Shown: positions 6,798 through 17,346, numbered from the stretch's first letter. The stretch is DNA of 64,000 nt from an uncultured Clostridia bacterium (GCA_946537885.1 CAMNGC010000002.1:1-64000); one strand, 5' to 3'. A program made the numbers and translations. Notes: a model not told the origin generated them from the sequence alone.

Positions 6798-8399
6798 TTA
6801 ATTTGTCTTCTTATGCTTAATGCGATCGTAACAGAAATAAGCTATTATAAGGATCCAAATTACAGATAATGAGGTCAACAGGACCTTGGCTTCTCCGGGC
6901 ATCGGCCCGAGATCAGACTTCTTTCCGGCATTTCCGCCAAGCTGGTTCAGGTTATACTGAGCTGAGACAGTATCATATAGATCTTCATAGTAAGAAGCTC
7001 CCCCCGACTGTCCTCTTCTGATAGATTTTACCGTATTCTCTATGAGAGCCCCGGCACTGTCTCGAAGTGAAGCAGAACCATTAAACACAGGGGTTACAAA
7101 AGTATTATCTATATTGTCCAGCAGAAGCTGTGTCGCCTCAAGTTTCACATCATAGAACGTCGTGTTATTCTCACCGGCTCTCGACAGATAGTCTATATAA
7201 TCCGGATCCTGTTGTGCAAGCGTCGTTACGGGAATATAGCCTTCCGTCTCAGCATATGGAATCTGTACATCATTTGACAGGAGATACTGAACAAATAACC
7301 ACGAAGCCATTACTTCATCTGAGTCCGACTTATTGAAAATACAAATAGACGGACCTTGGGAGATCATCCGAACATTATCGGGATCATACTGAGGAACAGT
7401 CATAACTGCAGTTTCAAATTCTACCAGATCACTCTCGCTGATATCAGATAAGGGAGCGTTATAACCCATCCAAGTAGAGCCTGCAGTAGAATCAATAGCA
7501 AATACACATTGTCCGGCATTCAAAAAATTGGCAGGATATCCGGATATCTTAAAAGTAGAGAAGGCTCCATTAGGAACATGGACAGCAACTGTCTCAAGAA
7601 TCTCGGTCGTATGATCATTAAACAGCAGGATATCTCCTTCTTCACTGGAATAATCTGCGCCAAGCTGACTTAAGCTCTGGATCATCATATTGTCGGTTGA
7701 CTTATATATAAACGGGATCATCGTATTTCCACCGTTTAAGATATAGGTGCCGTCCGGATTCTTGGCTGTGGCCGCATCGGATACTTCCCAAATAAAATCC
7801 CATGTAAGAACCTCCGGCAAGGTATAACCTAATGCTTCAACATATGTCTTATTAATGTAGCAAGCTTCCGTAGATCTCATAAAAGGCATAGCATACTGCT
7901 GTCCGTCGATCACACACTCATCCATAAACTTGGAGACCATCTGATCTTGCGTAGGTGACTGAAATCTGAGTTCACTGCCTCCTAAGCCGTATTCAGGATC
8001 TGCGATCAGCTCGTCTAAAGGGACTACAATATTCTGACCTGTCATATAAGTAGCAATGTGGTCAGGATAAGTAATGCATACATTCGGTGTTGTATCAGTC
8101 GCAATATTTGTGATTACATCATTATAGATCTTGCCATAATCAGTATAGAGCCTGATATTTACTGTGATATTAGGATAAAGCTCTTCGAAAGAATCAATGG
8201 CATTCTGATATATAGTCGTCTGCGTCTTATTAGTGTCATTTTTGGCCCAGAATGTTATTGTACAGCTGCTGTCAGGATCGAAACCATCGGGAACTTCAAA
8301 GGCCTCCCCGCCCGTCTTCCCGTGACAAGCAGATGTCATAAGAGAGATTGCGACAATGAGTGTGGTCAAAAGAATCGCGGAAATCTTACGCATGTTCAT
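6798..8399 (-). CDS. Sugar-type ABC importer binding lipoprotein with C-terminal membrane anchor
   Basis: A 533-residue family 1 extracellular solute-binding protein. The N-terminus has a signal with lipobox MTSAC (about residues 21-25). The body has the typical start CTITFWAKND...YPNITVNI and later GYPANFLNAGQCVFAIDSTAG. Unusually, the C-terminus adds a hydrophobic helix (about 507-524) followed by the basic tail DRIKHKK, so the protein appears tethered at both ends. Its start codon overlaps the stop of the upstream permease (ATGA). It is the last gene of the importer operon. The ligand is probably an oligosaccharide or glycoside by family, but nothing here identifies it. Confidence 0.9.
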   Translation of the reverse strand: MNMRKISAILLTTLIVAISLMTSACHGKTGGEAFEVPDGFDPDSSCTITFWAKNDTNKTQTTIYQNAIDSFEELYPNITVNIRLYTDYGKIYNDVITNIATDTTPNVCITYPDHIATYMTGQNIVVPLDELIADPEYGLGGSELRFQSPTQDQMVSKFMDECVIDGQQYAMPFMRSTEACYINKTYVEALGYTLPEVLTWDFIWEVSDAATAKNPDGTYILNGGNTMIPFIYKSTDNMMIQSLSQLGADYSSEEGDILLFNDHTTEILETVAVHVPNGAFSTFKISGYPANFLNAGQCVFAIDSTAGSTWMGYNAPLSDISESDLVEFETAVMTVPQYDPDNVRMISQGPSICIFNKSDSDEVMASWLFVQYLLSNDVQIPYAETEGYIPVTTLAQQDPDYIDYLSRAGENNTTFYDVKLEATQLLLDNIDNTFVTPVFNGSASLRDSAGALIENTVKSIRRGQSGGASYYEDLYDTVSAQYNLNQLGGNAGKKSDLGPMPGEAKVLLTSLSVIWILIIAYFCYDRIKHKKTN

Positions 8400-9262
8400 C
8401 CCTTAGTACCTCCTCTCGACACACCGGCCATGATCTTCTTATGGAAAGCTATAAAGATCACGATCAAGGGAACGGAGATAACAACTACAGCTGCCATCAT
8501 CGCAGGAATGTTTTCTCTTCCGAAACCATTTTCGCGAATCTCCTGTATACCGTTGGATACAAGATAATACTTCGGATCATCAGTGATCAATCGCGGCCAA
8601 ACATAGGAATTCCAACACTCGATAACTTTAAGAATAAGGATCGTAATTATTGTAGGCTGACAAATAGGTATCATTACTTTCAGCAGATAACCCAAATCCG
8701 ATGTACCGTCAACCTTTGCAGCCTTGTAGAGCTCATCCGGAATCTGTTCGAAGTTCTCTTTAAGCAGATATATATAAAATACAGAAGTGATCGATGGAAG
8801 GATCAAACCTGCAAAGCTATTACGCATATCCCAATTAGTAATAGTTACAAAATTCGTTATAATGACAAGTTCGTTAGGGATCATCATCAATGACAGGAAC
8901 AAGGTAAATACAAGATTCTTTCCTTTGAATTCAAGCCTCGAAAAGGCAAAAGCCGCCAGAACGATAACGATCATCATAAGTGCCGTTGTGACAAGAGTGA
9001 AGATGATCGTATTTATAAAATATCTGGAGAGATCAACTTCCTTAAAAGCACTGACATAGTTATGGAGTGTAGGTGATGATGTAAACATTTTGGGAACATA
9101 CTCAGAGTTGTACTTCCCGTAATCCTTAACGGATGTCAGGATCATCCAATAGAAAGGAAACAATACAACAAGTGCCCAAAATGTAAGGAATAGATACAGT
9201 AAGCTCTTACGAATGATATTTCCTGTCTTATAACTGTTCATCTTTGTTGAAGGTGTCTTCAT
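8396..9262 (-). CDS. ABC importer permease, MalG-type
   Basis: A 288-residue inner-membrane permease with six predicted helices. The cytoplasmic EAA loop, ELYKAAKVDGTSDLGYLLKV near residues 180-200, is the coupling site for the ATPase. It pairs with the MalF-type permease directly upstream (15-base gap) and its stop overlaps the start of the binding protein by four bases, so the three are translationally linked. MalG-type (CUT1) permeases transport di- and oligosaccharides or glycerol phosphate. Start ATG at 9262 follows a GGAGGTGAGAC ribosome site. Confidence 0.93.
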   Translation of the reverse strand: MKTPSTKMNSYKTGNIIRKSLLYLFLTFWALVVLFPFYWMILTSVKDYGKYNSEYVPKMFTSSPTLHNYVSAFKEVDLSRYFINTIIFTLVTTALMMIVIVLAAFAFSRLEFKGKNLVFTLFLSLMMIPNELVIITNFVTITNWDMRNSFAGLILPSITSVFYIYLLKENFEQIPDELYKAAKVDGTSDLGYLLKVMIPICQPTIITILILKVIECWNSYVWPRLITDDPKYYLVSNGIQEIRENGFGRENIPAMMAAVVVISVPLIVIFIAFHKKIMAGVSRGGTKG

Positions 9263-9277
9263 CTTGTCTCACCTCCA

Positions 9278-10168
9278 TTAAACACTTGAGCTCTTCTTGC
9301 TTATAAGCAAGTTGATGCAAGTAATAGTAAATACGATAACAAATAGTATTAATGCCGCGGCAGAAGCAAACGACGGATATCCGCCACCGTCTCCGTACAG
9401 CTTATCGTAAACATATCCCACGATAGTGTTCATTCCGGCGGAATTAAGATCCGCACCGAAGATCGCGACTTCGTCAGAATAAGCCTTAAAGGCTCCGATA
9501 AAGCCTGTGATGATCAAATAAAAGATCATTGGAGATATCATAGGAAGAGTTATCAATGTAAACATTCTGAATCGGGATGTGCCATCTATCTTAGCGGCCT
9601 TATAATAGGTGTCATCGACCGAAGCAAGAGCGCTCGTAAGGATCAGTATCTTAAAAGGCATTACGATCCAGAGTGTATAAAAACACATTACGAACATCTT
9701 TGCCCAATAAGGACCTTCAATAAAATCGACCGTATTCCCCCCAAAGGCCTTTATGAGCACATTGATCAAGCCATCAGAATAAGGAGTCTTCTTAAACATG
9801 ATCATAAAAACAAGACCCACTGCCAATGTATTGGTAACATAAGGCAGGAAGAAGATCGTCTGATAGAGTTCTTTGATCTTAGGTACCGAACTTAAAGCCA
9901 GGGAGATCAGAAGTGCGATAGCAGTAGACAATGGAACTGTGATCACAACGATAATAAAGGTATTCTTCACCGCCTGAAGGAAATAAGGATCGTGAAGAAC
10001 ATAAGAATAGTTATACAGACCTATACCATAAGATTCGCCGGAAGCAGAATTATAGCCTTCCTCAAGAGAATAAATAAGTACATCTATCAAAGGATATACC
10101 ATAAAGATCCCGAGAAATACGATCGCCGGCAACAGGTAAAGCCATGCTTTCAAGCCTGAAGTCTTCAT
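9278..10168 (-). CDS. ABC importer permease, MalF-type
   Basis: A 296-residue permease that begins with a basic segment and the hydrophobic LYLLPAIVFLGIFMVYPL typical of CUT1 MalF-like subunits. The EAA loop is DTYYKAAKIDGTSRFRMFTL. Six helices are predicted. Its start overlaps the stop of the upstream ATPase gene by four bases (ATGA), and the MalG-type partner follows after 15 bases. It forms the membrane channel with the partner permease. Confidence 0.93.
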   Translation of the reverse strand: MKTSGLKAWLYLLPAIVFLGIFMVYPLIDVLIYSLEEGYNSASGESYGIGLYNYSYVLHDPYFLQAVKNTFIIVVITVPLSTAIALLISLALSSVPKIKELYQTIFFLPYVTNTLAVGLVFMIMFKKTPYSDGLINVLIKAFGGNTVDFIEGPYWAKMFVMCFYTLWIVMPFKILILTSALASVDDTYYKAAKIDGTSRFRMFTLITLPMISPMIFYLIITGFIGAFKAYSDEVAIFGADLNSAGMNTIVGYVYDKLYGDGGGYPSFASAAALILFVIVFTITCINLLISKKSSSV

Positions 10169-11286
10169 TTGCTCTCTCCTTCTACCTCGTATGCAATGCG
10201 TTTCTCATCATCTTTACCGAAAATAAAGACCTTATAGGGTTTAAGGTCAAAGCAGACCTTGTCTCCATTTATAAGATCCCGCTCCTCTGAGCTTATTATG
10301 GAGCGGATCACAGCAGCGTCAACAGAAGCTTTATTGGAGGATACAATACTGGTATCTCTGCCCATTACTTCAACATTCTTAAGCTCACAGTGAAGTTTTC
10401 CGTCATTCTTAAGGATAAAGCCCTCAGGACGAACACCTACATAAACATCGCCATCTGCTGCCTCGGTCTTTATCTTCATCACAGCATCTTCTCCGATATA
10501 AAGATAGCCGTTACTGATCTTACCGTTGAAAACATTTATAGGCGGAGTCCCAAGGAACTTAGCTACAAAGAGATTTGCCGGGTCATCATATACTTCTTGT
10601 GGAGCACCGATCTGATGGACTAATCCGTTCTTCATTACGATAATAAAATCGGAGATACTCATTGCCTCTTCCTGATCATGAGTAACGAATACGGTTGTAA
10701 TCTTTGTCTCCTTCTGGATCCTTCTTATCTCCTCTCTCGTCTGAATACGAAGTCTCGCATCAAGATTGGACAAAGGCTCATCCAGCAGTAATACCCGTGG
10801 CCTTTTAACAAGCGCCCTTGCTATGGCGACTCTTTGCTGTTGGCCTCCGCTCATCTCCTTGGGCTTACGATCCATAAGTTCCTTGATCTGAACGATCTCG
10901 GCGGCTTCATCCACCTTCTTAAGCATCTCTTCCTTACTTAGTCTGTCTTCTCCCTTAAAGTTTTGCAGAGGAAACATAATGTTCTTACGCACATTCAAAT
11001 GTGGATATAAGGCATAACTCTGGAAGACCATACCCACACCGCGCTTCTCCGGCGGCAGATCCGTAACATCATCATCATCGAAAAAAATCTTACCGGAAGT
11101 TGGCGATAGCAATCCGCAGATAAGATTAAGCGCAGTGCTCTTGCCGCACCCGGAAGGTCCCAAAAGGCTTACGAGTTTTCCGTCCGGGATCTCAAAACAC
11201 AGATCATCCGCAGCAGTAACTATGTCCTTGGATTTCTTATTTCTACTGGGAAATTGCTTTGTCACATGTTCAAGTTTGATTCTCAT
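10165..11286 (-). CDS. ABC importer ATPase, MsmK/UgpC family
   Basis: A 373-residue cytoplasmic ATPase that powers the sugar-type importer. Walker A is GPSGCGKST (43-51), the signature MSGGQQQR (145-152), Walker B VLLLDE with catalytic E170, and the switch histidine is in FVTHDQEEAMS. A C-terminal beta-rich region (about 240-373) corresponds to the regulatory TOBE domain of MalK/UgpC proteins. It heads the operon ATPase-MalF-MalG-binding protein. In many Firmicutes one MsmK serves several importers; here the overlap with its permease suggests a dedicated one. Confidence 0.95.
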   Translation of the reverse strand: MRIKLEHVTKQFPSRNKKSKDIVTAADDLCFEIPDGKLVSLLGPSGCGKSTALNLICGLLSPTSGKIFFDDDDVTDLPPEKRGVGMVFQSYALYPHLNVRKNIMFPLQNFKGEDRLSKEEMLKKVDEAAEIVQIKELMDRKPKEMSGGQQQRVAIARALVKRPRVLLLDEPLSNLDARLRIQTREEIRRIQKETKITTVFVTHDQEEAMSISDFIIVMKNGLVHQIGAPQEVYDDPANLFVAKFLGTPPINVFNGKISNGYLYIGEDAVMKIKTEAADGDVYVGVRPEGFILKNDGKLHCELKNVEVMGRDTSIVSSNKASVDAAVIRSIISSEERDLINGDKVCFDLKPYKVFIFGKDDEKRIAYEVEGESK

Positions 11287-11345
11287 AGCTTCCTCTCCTT
11301 AAATGAACTGCATGTTCTCCGGACCATTATCAATATTATTTTATG

Positions 11346-12209
11346 TTACCTTAATGGACATGTCGATACTCTAATATGTTCAGCAAGTCGCGGGAATCCC
11401 ATAAACTTGCAAAAACTTTTAAGCTCATCTATGTTCTGTACCGATCTCGGACCGATCACTATTTCTTCAAAAAGACTGTCGATCTTAATGCCGGCCATTT
11501 CACAGAGCCTGTCGTATCTGATCTTAAGGATCATCCTGATGGAATTGTCCTTACTCTCAAAACCCAGTCGATAAGCTTCAGCTGATTTACAGAACTCGGT
11601 CCCGGCCATAGTATAGATCCTTCGCTCACATTCGGTCCAGAAGCTTTGATTCTTATATGCGGGGGCATTAGCCAATATATTTGTTACGAGTCCCTCTACA
11701 CCGTCTACTCCGCTTATACCCTTTATTTCACCGCTTTCAAAATACTCCGCCAGAACCTTGTAGTATTCATGGTGCCTTATATCAAAATCATAATAGACAC
11801 TGTTGAAGACCACATTACAGGATCTGAAGATCTCATATACAGCAGCTGTATTCATCTTTATATAAACTCCGCTCGCTCTGTCAGCATATCTTTCCCACTG
11901 GGAAGCATCTTCTTCTCTTGCCGAGAAGCACATTGCAAAAGGAAACTCATTTATAACCTGACGTGATAAAAGAGAGCAGAACTCGTCACATCTTTCTTTA
12001 CTCTTTATAGAGAAATCCGTTCGGATACAGTCTTCGATCCTTCCGACAAACTCCAGAAGTTCATTGCGGTCATTCATTGATGCAGTATTCCCCCACCAGA
12101 ACTCCTTGTTCTTCAGGATACCGAAAAGAGCCTTAACAGATGTGTAATGGTAGATGTGTTCACCAAACTCATTTACTACTTTTGATATTTCATCATTAAT
12201 ATCTGACAT
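11346..12209 (-). CDS. DUF2971 family protein
   Basis: A 287-residue soluble protein. The N-terminal HYTSVKALFGILKNKEFWW followed by MNDRNE, and AMCFSAREEDASQWERYA in the middle, are the hallmark segments of DUF2971. The family's function is unknown; members are scattered in accessory regions of many bacteria. It lies 59 bases upstream of the importer ATPase on the same strand, so it may be co-transcribed, although a role in uptake is not evident. The ribosome site is weak (GGATGG). No membrane segment is seen. Confidence 0.85.
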   Translation of the reverse strand: MSDINDEISKVVNEFGEHIYHYTSVKALFGILKNKEFWWGNTASMNDRNELLEFVGRIEDCIRTDFSIKSKERCDEFCSLLSRQVINEFPFAMCFSAREEDASQWERYADRASGVYIKMNTAAVYEIFRSCNVVFNSVYYDFDIRHHEYYKVLAEYFESGEIKGISGVDGVEGLVTNILANAPAYKNQSFWTECERRIYTMAGTEFCKSAEAYRLGFESKDNSIRMILKIRYDRLCEMAGIKIDSLFEEIVIGPRSVQNIDELKSFCKFMGFPRLAEHIRVSTCPLR

Positions 12210-12279
12210 ATAAAAACCATCCGTTTATTTATACATCTATTAAATCACAAACTTACGATTTTTGACTGATAAATCTTTT

Positions 12280-12317
12280 CGAAAAGTAAAGGAGCTGCCT
12301 CCTTAAGAGACAGCTCC
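12280..12317 (-). terminator. Terminator of gdhA
   Basis: Minus-strand stem GGAGCTGTCTC / GGAGGCAGCTCC around TTAA, then TTTACTTTT. The tail merges with the palindrome CTTTTCGAAAAG (12275-12286). Confidence 0.85.
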
Positions 12318-12343
12318 CATGATAAAGCCGATATGAATCAAGA

Positions 12344-13771
<1,428 letters not shown>

Positions 13772-13862
13772 TCAAAAGTCAATCCTGACTTTATTTCAAT
13801 GATGAAATGATATATCAACGATCAAATTTATGCAATATGATTGATCGAAAAAATCAAAATCA

Positions 13863-14381
13863 TTAATAATCGCTATTGGAAACGGTATTAGTCAGATCAG
13901 TTTGAGTCGGCTCACTCTCGATAATATCGTCAGACTCGGCATCATCTTCCGTCTTTCCGACAAAAGGATCGTTCTCAGTCATCTCATCAACCGAGGAGAT
14001 ACCGAACATCTGGCTGTACTCATCAGTCTTAACATAAGGCAGGATTGCATTGATGGAAATAAACAGAAGAAGAACAAAGATAAGCAACAGAAGCCCTCTT
14101 CTTATAATGATCATCATCCTCTCTGCATTATATCTCTCGTCAATATGCTGCTTTGTCGTATAACCGACAAGAACATATACCTTATTTATATCTTTACGAA
14201 CAGGTCTTCTCTTATACTCATTGATGCGACGTTTTATACCGTTACGAACGCGAGTAGGAAAATTACGGACAGTACGTACAGTCGTCCGTCCGATGGAGCT
14301 GAAGATTCCGGCCAGGACAATAAGCTGGCTGTTGCCATTCCTTATATCATTATGATTATCAGCGGTGCTACTCTTCATCAT
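13863..14381 (-). CDS. Single-pass membrane protein, function unknown
   Basis: A 172-residue protein with a strongly basic N-terminal half (many R and K, residues 30-65), one membrane helix at about 94-116 and a very acidic C-terminal tail rich in D, E, S and T. By the positive-inside rule the N-terminus is cytoplasmic and the tail is outside. The ribosome site GAGGTAG precedes a double ATG. It lies 39 bases downstream of the DUF3846 gene on the same strand and could be the third gene of that operon. I do not recognise a family. Confidence 0.65.
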   Translation of the reverse strand: MMKSSTADNHNDIRNGNSQLIVLAGIFSSIGRTTVRTVRNFPTRVRNGIKRRINEYKRRPVRKDINKVYVLVGYTTKQHIDERYNAERMMIIIRRGLLLLIFVLLLFISINAILPYVKTDEYSQMFGISSVDEMTENDPFVGKTEDDAESDDIIESEPTQTDLTNTVSNSDY

Positions 14382-14420
14382 CTACCTCATATCCTTTATC
14401 TATTAACAGATTATATCAAA

Positions 14421-14996
14421 TCATGAGATTATTGAAATATTATTTTCGCGCATAACAGTTGCAGCCTTCTGGGAAACCTTGACCGGACATATCTTATTTC
14501 GATCATAATAAAACAGTTCCGGTCTCTCGAAAAGCTCATAGGCCTTTTGCATTTTGTTTAGATCCAGCTCACTGACTTTGCTTCCATTCACACAACCGGT
14601 AATCACCAGAGGCCCTGACAGCACATCATATGTAACACCATCGAACTTTATCCCTCTGTTTAGCATAAGATTGCCGCTTCTGGAATTCTCGCCATAATGA
14701 ATCACTGCCCCTCCCAGATCAGGACAAAACATTCTTCTGGGCCGATCCCCGATCAGGCTCCTTATACTCCCCACATCCGGAGAACATACTGTAAGCGCAG
14801 GTTCTTTGAGCGGCTCAATAAAAAGAACACGGATCATCCCTTCATTCTTATAACGCATGATCTCCGGAACTGTATCAATGATCTCAGAAAATGTTCCGGC
14901 ATCGAAATTTCTGTAGATCACATCCCAGTAATATATACTGCTGTCTGATATTACCCCCGGCATTCCGTTTGACATCATCTTTAATACGAATTTCAT
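14421..14996 (-). CDS. DUF3846-containing protein
   Basis: A 191-residue soluble protein. The central part (IRVLFIEPLKEP through GDRPRRMFCPDLGGAVIHYG, then LMLNRGIKFDG and LSGPLVITGC) matches the DUF3846 layout known mostly from phage and conjugative-element genes of Firmicutes; function unknown. The start is ATG 14996, which overlaps the stop of the upstream gene (TAATG) and has AAGGGGACAAG before it; the longer frame start inside the upstream gene is unlikely. Coupled translation suggests it works with the sigma-like protein. Confidence 0.7.
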   Translation of the reverse strand: MKFVLKMMSNGMPGVISDSSIYYWDVIYRNFDAGTFSEIIDTVPEIMRYKNEGMIRVLFIEPLKEPALTVCSPDVGSIRSLIGDRPRRMFCPDLGGAVIHYGENSRSGNLMLNRGIKFDGVTYDVLSGPLVITGCVNGSKVSELDLNKMQKAYELFERPELFYYDRNKICPVKVSQKAATVMRENNISIIS

Positions 14997-15517
14997 TACT
15001 TGTCCCCTTTCTTTTCCATTTGTCTTCTTAAGGCGCAATTCAGATTCACAATAGCGTTATTATGGAGCCTGAAATAGGTTGATCTGCTCAAATGCAGCTT
15101 TAGCATGATGTTCTTCACTGTCTCTTCCTTATAATATTTAAGATAAAGAATGGACGAATAAGGCTTAGGTAAGCTCAGTATGGTAAATAACAAGCCGACT
15201 GCTTCAGAATATCGATCGATCAGAGTTCCGGCCCGTTTATTTATTGATTCGAGGAACTCTTCATAGCCGTCGGAGAACTCCATAAGCACCTCATTCATAT
15301 CACATTCGCCTTTGATCTCGCCGTCATAAGCTACGACTTTTGTCGGAACATACTGCTTGGTGTACATATCCAAAGCCGCATCCTCCTTTCCCTTGGCATA
15401 TTCAAGCGCAGCTCTGATAACCATTCCGTTATCTTCGCCTGCAATAGTTATGTCCTCACTTAATGTGCTTAAGCGAAGCTTTATCTCATTCAGATCATTT
15501 TTTTCTTCAACTTTCAT
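14996..15517 (-). CDS. Sigma-70 region 4-like protein, phage-regulator type
   Basis: A 173-residue protein. The C-terminal part LPKPYSSILYLKYYKEETVKNI followed by LHLSRSTYFRLHNNAIVNL is a helix-turn-helix of the sigma region 4 type as in DUF1492/ArpU-like phage regulators. No region 2 is visible, so it is not a complete sigma factor. It starts 86 bases from divergent lexA, and the SOS box at 15534-15547 lies 17 bases before its ATG, so LexA probably controls it. It is translationally coupled to the DUF3846 gene. Possible roles are DNA-damage-induced transcription control or a remnant of a mobile element. Confidence 0.7.
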   Translation of the reverse strand: MKVEEKNDLNEIKLRLSTLSEDITIAGEDNGMVIRAALEYAKGKEDAALDMYTKQYVPTKVVAYDGEIKGECDMNEVLMEFSDGYEEFLESINKRAGTLIDRYSEAVGLLFTILSLPKPYSSILYLKYYKEETVKNIMLKLHLSRSTYFRLHNNAIVNLNCALRRQMEKKGDK

Positions 15518-15533
15518 TTTTCCCCCGATTATA

Positions 15534-15547
15534 CGAACAAGTGTTTG
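15534..15547. promoter_or_regulatory. LexA (SOS) box between lexA and the sigma-like gene
   Basis: CGAACAAGTGTTTG matches the Gram-positive SOS consensus CGAAC-N4-GTTCG with one mismatch. It overlaps the -35 of the lexA promoter and sits 17 bases before the divergent ORF, so one box can control both directions. Confidence 0.8.
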
Positions 15548-15573
15548 ACTTTATAGATAAAAACAGATACAAT
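15545..15573 (+). promoter_or_regulatory. lexA promoter
   Basis: -35 TTGACT (15545-15550), 17-base spacer, -10 TACAAT (15568-15573). The -35 overlaps the SOS box, giving autorepression. Confidence 0.85.
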
Positions 15574-15603
15574 ACTTAAAAGAAAATATGTTCGGAGGCT
15601 ATT

Positions 15604-16278
15604 ATGACACAATCTAACACACCCGGTTCCAAATCTGCGATGTCAATCGATCGTGTATATAACTACGTGAAGTCTTACATTCATGAGAATGCATTGTCAC
15701 CTTCCGTTCGAGATATCTGCGTCGGTGCAGGGCTTAAGTCGACTTCATCCGTTCACACTTATCTTAAGAAGCTTGATCAGATGGGCAAGATCGAGTACAG
15801 ACCCGGCATGAGAAGGGCTATAATCCTTAAGAATCAGGATGATACCGAAGATCAGACTGAGTCGTCTGCTGCAGTATCTCCTATTAATGCTGCCGATGTT
15901 GTTAAACTTAATGTTATCGGTAAGATTACTGCCGGTGTCCCTATTTATGCTCATGAGGATGTTACAGAATCCTTCTATATCAATAAGTCCATAATCGGCA
16001 ATAGTGAATGCTTCCTTCTTAAGGTTAAAGGTACCAGTATGATCAATGCCCACATTCTTGATGGAGACTATCTTATTATCAGAAAGCAGAATAGCTGTAA
16101 TGAAGGCGACATCATCGCAGCGCTTATCGATGATGAAGCAACAGTCAAGAGATATGGTAAGCTTAACGGAGTTCCTTATCTCTTCCCTGAGAATGATTTC
16201 TACTCTCCCATTCCCTTCAACACTGAAGGTTGTCAGATACTGGGCAAAGTAGTCGGACTTCACAGATATTCAATCTGA
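15604..16278 (+). CDS. lexA: LexA repressor
   Basis: A 224-residue SOS repressor and self-cleaving protease. The N-terminal winged helix (about 15-72) contains PSVRDICVGAGLKSTSSVHTY. The cleavage bond is A110-G111 in KITAGVP. The catalytic pair is S145 in KGTSM and K182 in ATVKRYG. Together with recA and its SOS box at 45.6 kb it sets the damage response. The ribosome site GGAGGC lies eight bases before ATG 15604. It is divergent from the sigma-like operon and followed by a terminator. Confidence 0.96.
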   Translation: MTQSNTPGSKSAMSIDRVYNYVKSYIHENALSPSVRDICVGAGLKSTSSVHTYLKKLDQMGKIEYRPGMRRAIILKNQDDTEDQTESSAAVSPINAADVVKLNVIGKITAGVPIYAHEDVTESFYINKSIIGNSECFLLKVKGTSMINAHILDGDYLIIRKQNSCNEGDIIAALIDDEATVKRYGKLNGVPYLFPENDFYSPIPFNTEGCQILGKVVGLHRYSI

Positions 16279-16350
16279 TATTGGCATCACCTCCTTTGCC
16301 CTAACTATAGGAGGCATTGGAGAGATTTGCATTATCTGAGCAACAAATAT

Positions 16351-16381
16351 AAGCCCTGATCCAACAAGATCAGGGCTTTTG
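16351..16381 (+). terminator. Terminator of lexA
   Basis: Perfect stem AAGCCCTGATC / GATCAGGGCTT (11 bp) with loop CAACAA, then TTTTGT. It may also stop minus-strand transcription beyond miaA, with a weaker tail. Confidence 0.9.
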
Positions 16382-16410
16382 TAATATTTATCATAACCTG
16401 TAGTTATGCT

Positions 16411-17346
16411 TTATTCAAAGGCATAACTATGAATTATGGACAAGGCATCCTCAGAACCGGGTTTTATCTTAACGATATCATTTATATACCTGAACCATGT
16501 CAGCTGACGCTTAGCATAATGCCTTGAATTGAGTTTTACATCATAGATCGCCTTTTCCAGACTGATCTGCCCGTCAAGGTAAGGCGCGAACTCCTTATAA
16601 CCTATAGCCTGGAAGCAAGTCGAGGATCTGGGGATATCAAGTGAATATAGATATTCTACTTCCCTGAGCAAACCTTCATCCATCATCTGATCGACTCTCT
16701 TATTGATCCTGTCATAAAGCACATCACGACAAGCTTCATAATCATATTCAAATAGAATAAAAGGATATCTCGGTCCTTCAGTCCTGGATTCTTTATTCCA
16801 TTCACTGAAGGTCTTCCCTGTCGCTACACATACCGAATATGCCCTTATAACTCTGCGTATATTATTGGGATGTATTCCGGAAGCCGCTTCAGGATCCATT
16901 CTCTGAAGCTCTGAATAGATTCGGTCAATCCCATCTGTCTCAGCCTCTTTATAAAGCTTATTTACAAGATCATCAGGTATTGGTTCATCTGTATACTTTA
17001 TTCCGAATTTCAAGGATGAGATATACTGACCGGTACCGCCGCATAAGACAGGAAGCTTGCCGCGACTTAAGACATTTTCGATGGCATCAAAACAAGCTGT
17101 AAGATAATCATTGACCGAATAATCAGTCCCCGGCTCAATTATATCTATCATATGATGCGGAATCTCTTTCTGCTCCTCACGTGTGGCTTTTGCAGTACCG
17201 ATATCAAGGTGACGGTAGATCTGCATTGAATCACAAGATATAAGCTCCCCCTTATACTTACGGCAAAGGTCAAGAGCCAGTGAACTTTTACCGCTGGCTG
17301 TGGGTCCGCAGATAATCGGTATAGCCTTAAGACCATCAAGCATCAT
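16411..17346 (-). CDS. miaA: tRNA dimethylallyltransferase
   Basis: A 311-residue enzyme that adds a dimethylallyl group to A37 of tRNAs reading U-starting codons. The P-loop is CGPTASGKSS (13-22), followed by LISCDSMQIYRHLDIGTAKA, which binds the tRNA and diphosphate, and CGGTGQYI. It starts with ATGATG overlapping the mutL stop (ATGA). Its product is the substrate of MiaB, whose gene starts the same four-gene cluster, so both steps of ms2i6A37 synthesis are linked to mismatch repair. Confidence 0.95.
   Translation of the reverse strand: MMLDGLKAIPIICGPTASGKSSLALDLCRKYKGELISCDSMQIYRHLDIGTAKATREEQKEIPHHMIDIIEPGTDYSVNDYLTACFDAIENVLSRGKLPVLCGGTGQYISSLKFGIKYTDEPIPDDLVNKLYKEAETDGIDRIYSELQRMDPEAASGIHPNNIRRVIRAYSVCVATGKTFSEWNKESRTEGPRYPFILFEYDYEACRDVLYDRINKRVDQMMDEGLLREVEYLYSLDIPRSSTCFQAIGYKEFAPYLDGQISLEKAIYDVKLNSRHYAKRQLTWFRYINDIVKIKPGSEDALSIIHSYAFE

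Noticed and set aside
13863..15517. A prophage next to lexA
   Set aside because: Only two phage-like small proteins are present; no integrase, structural or lysis genes and no attachment-site repeats were found.
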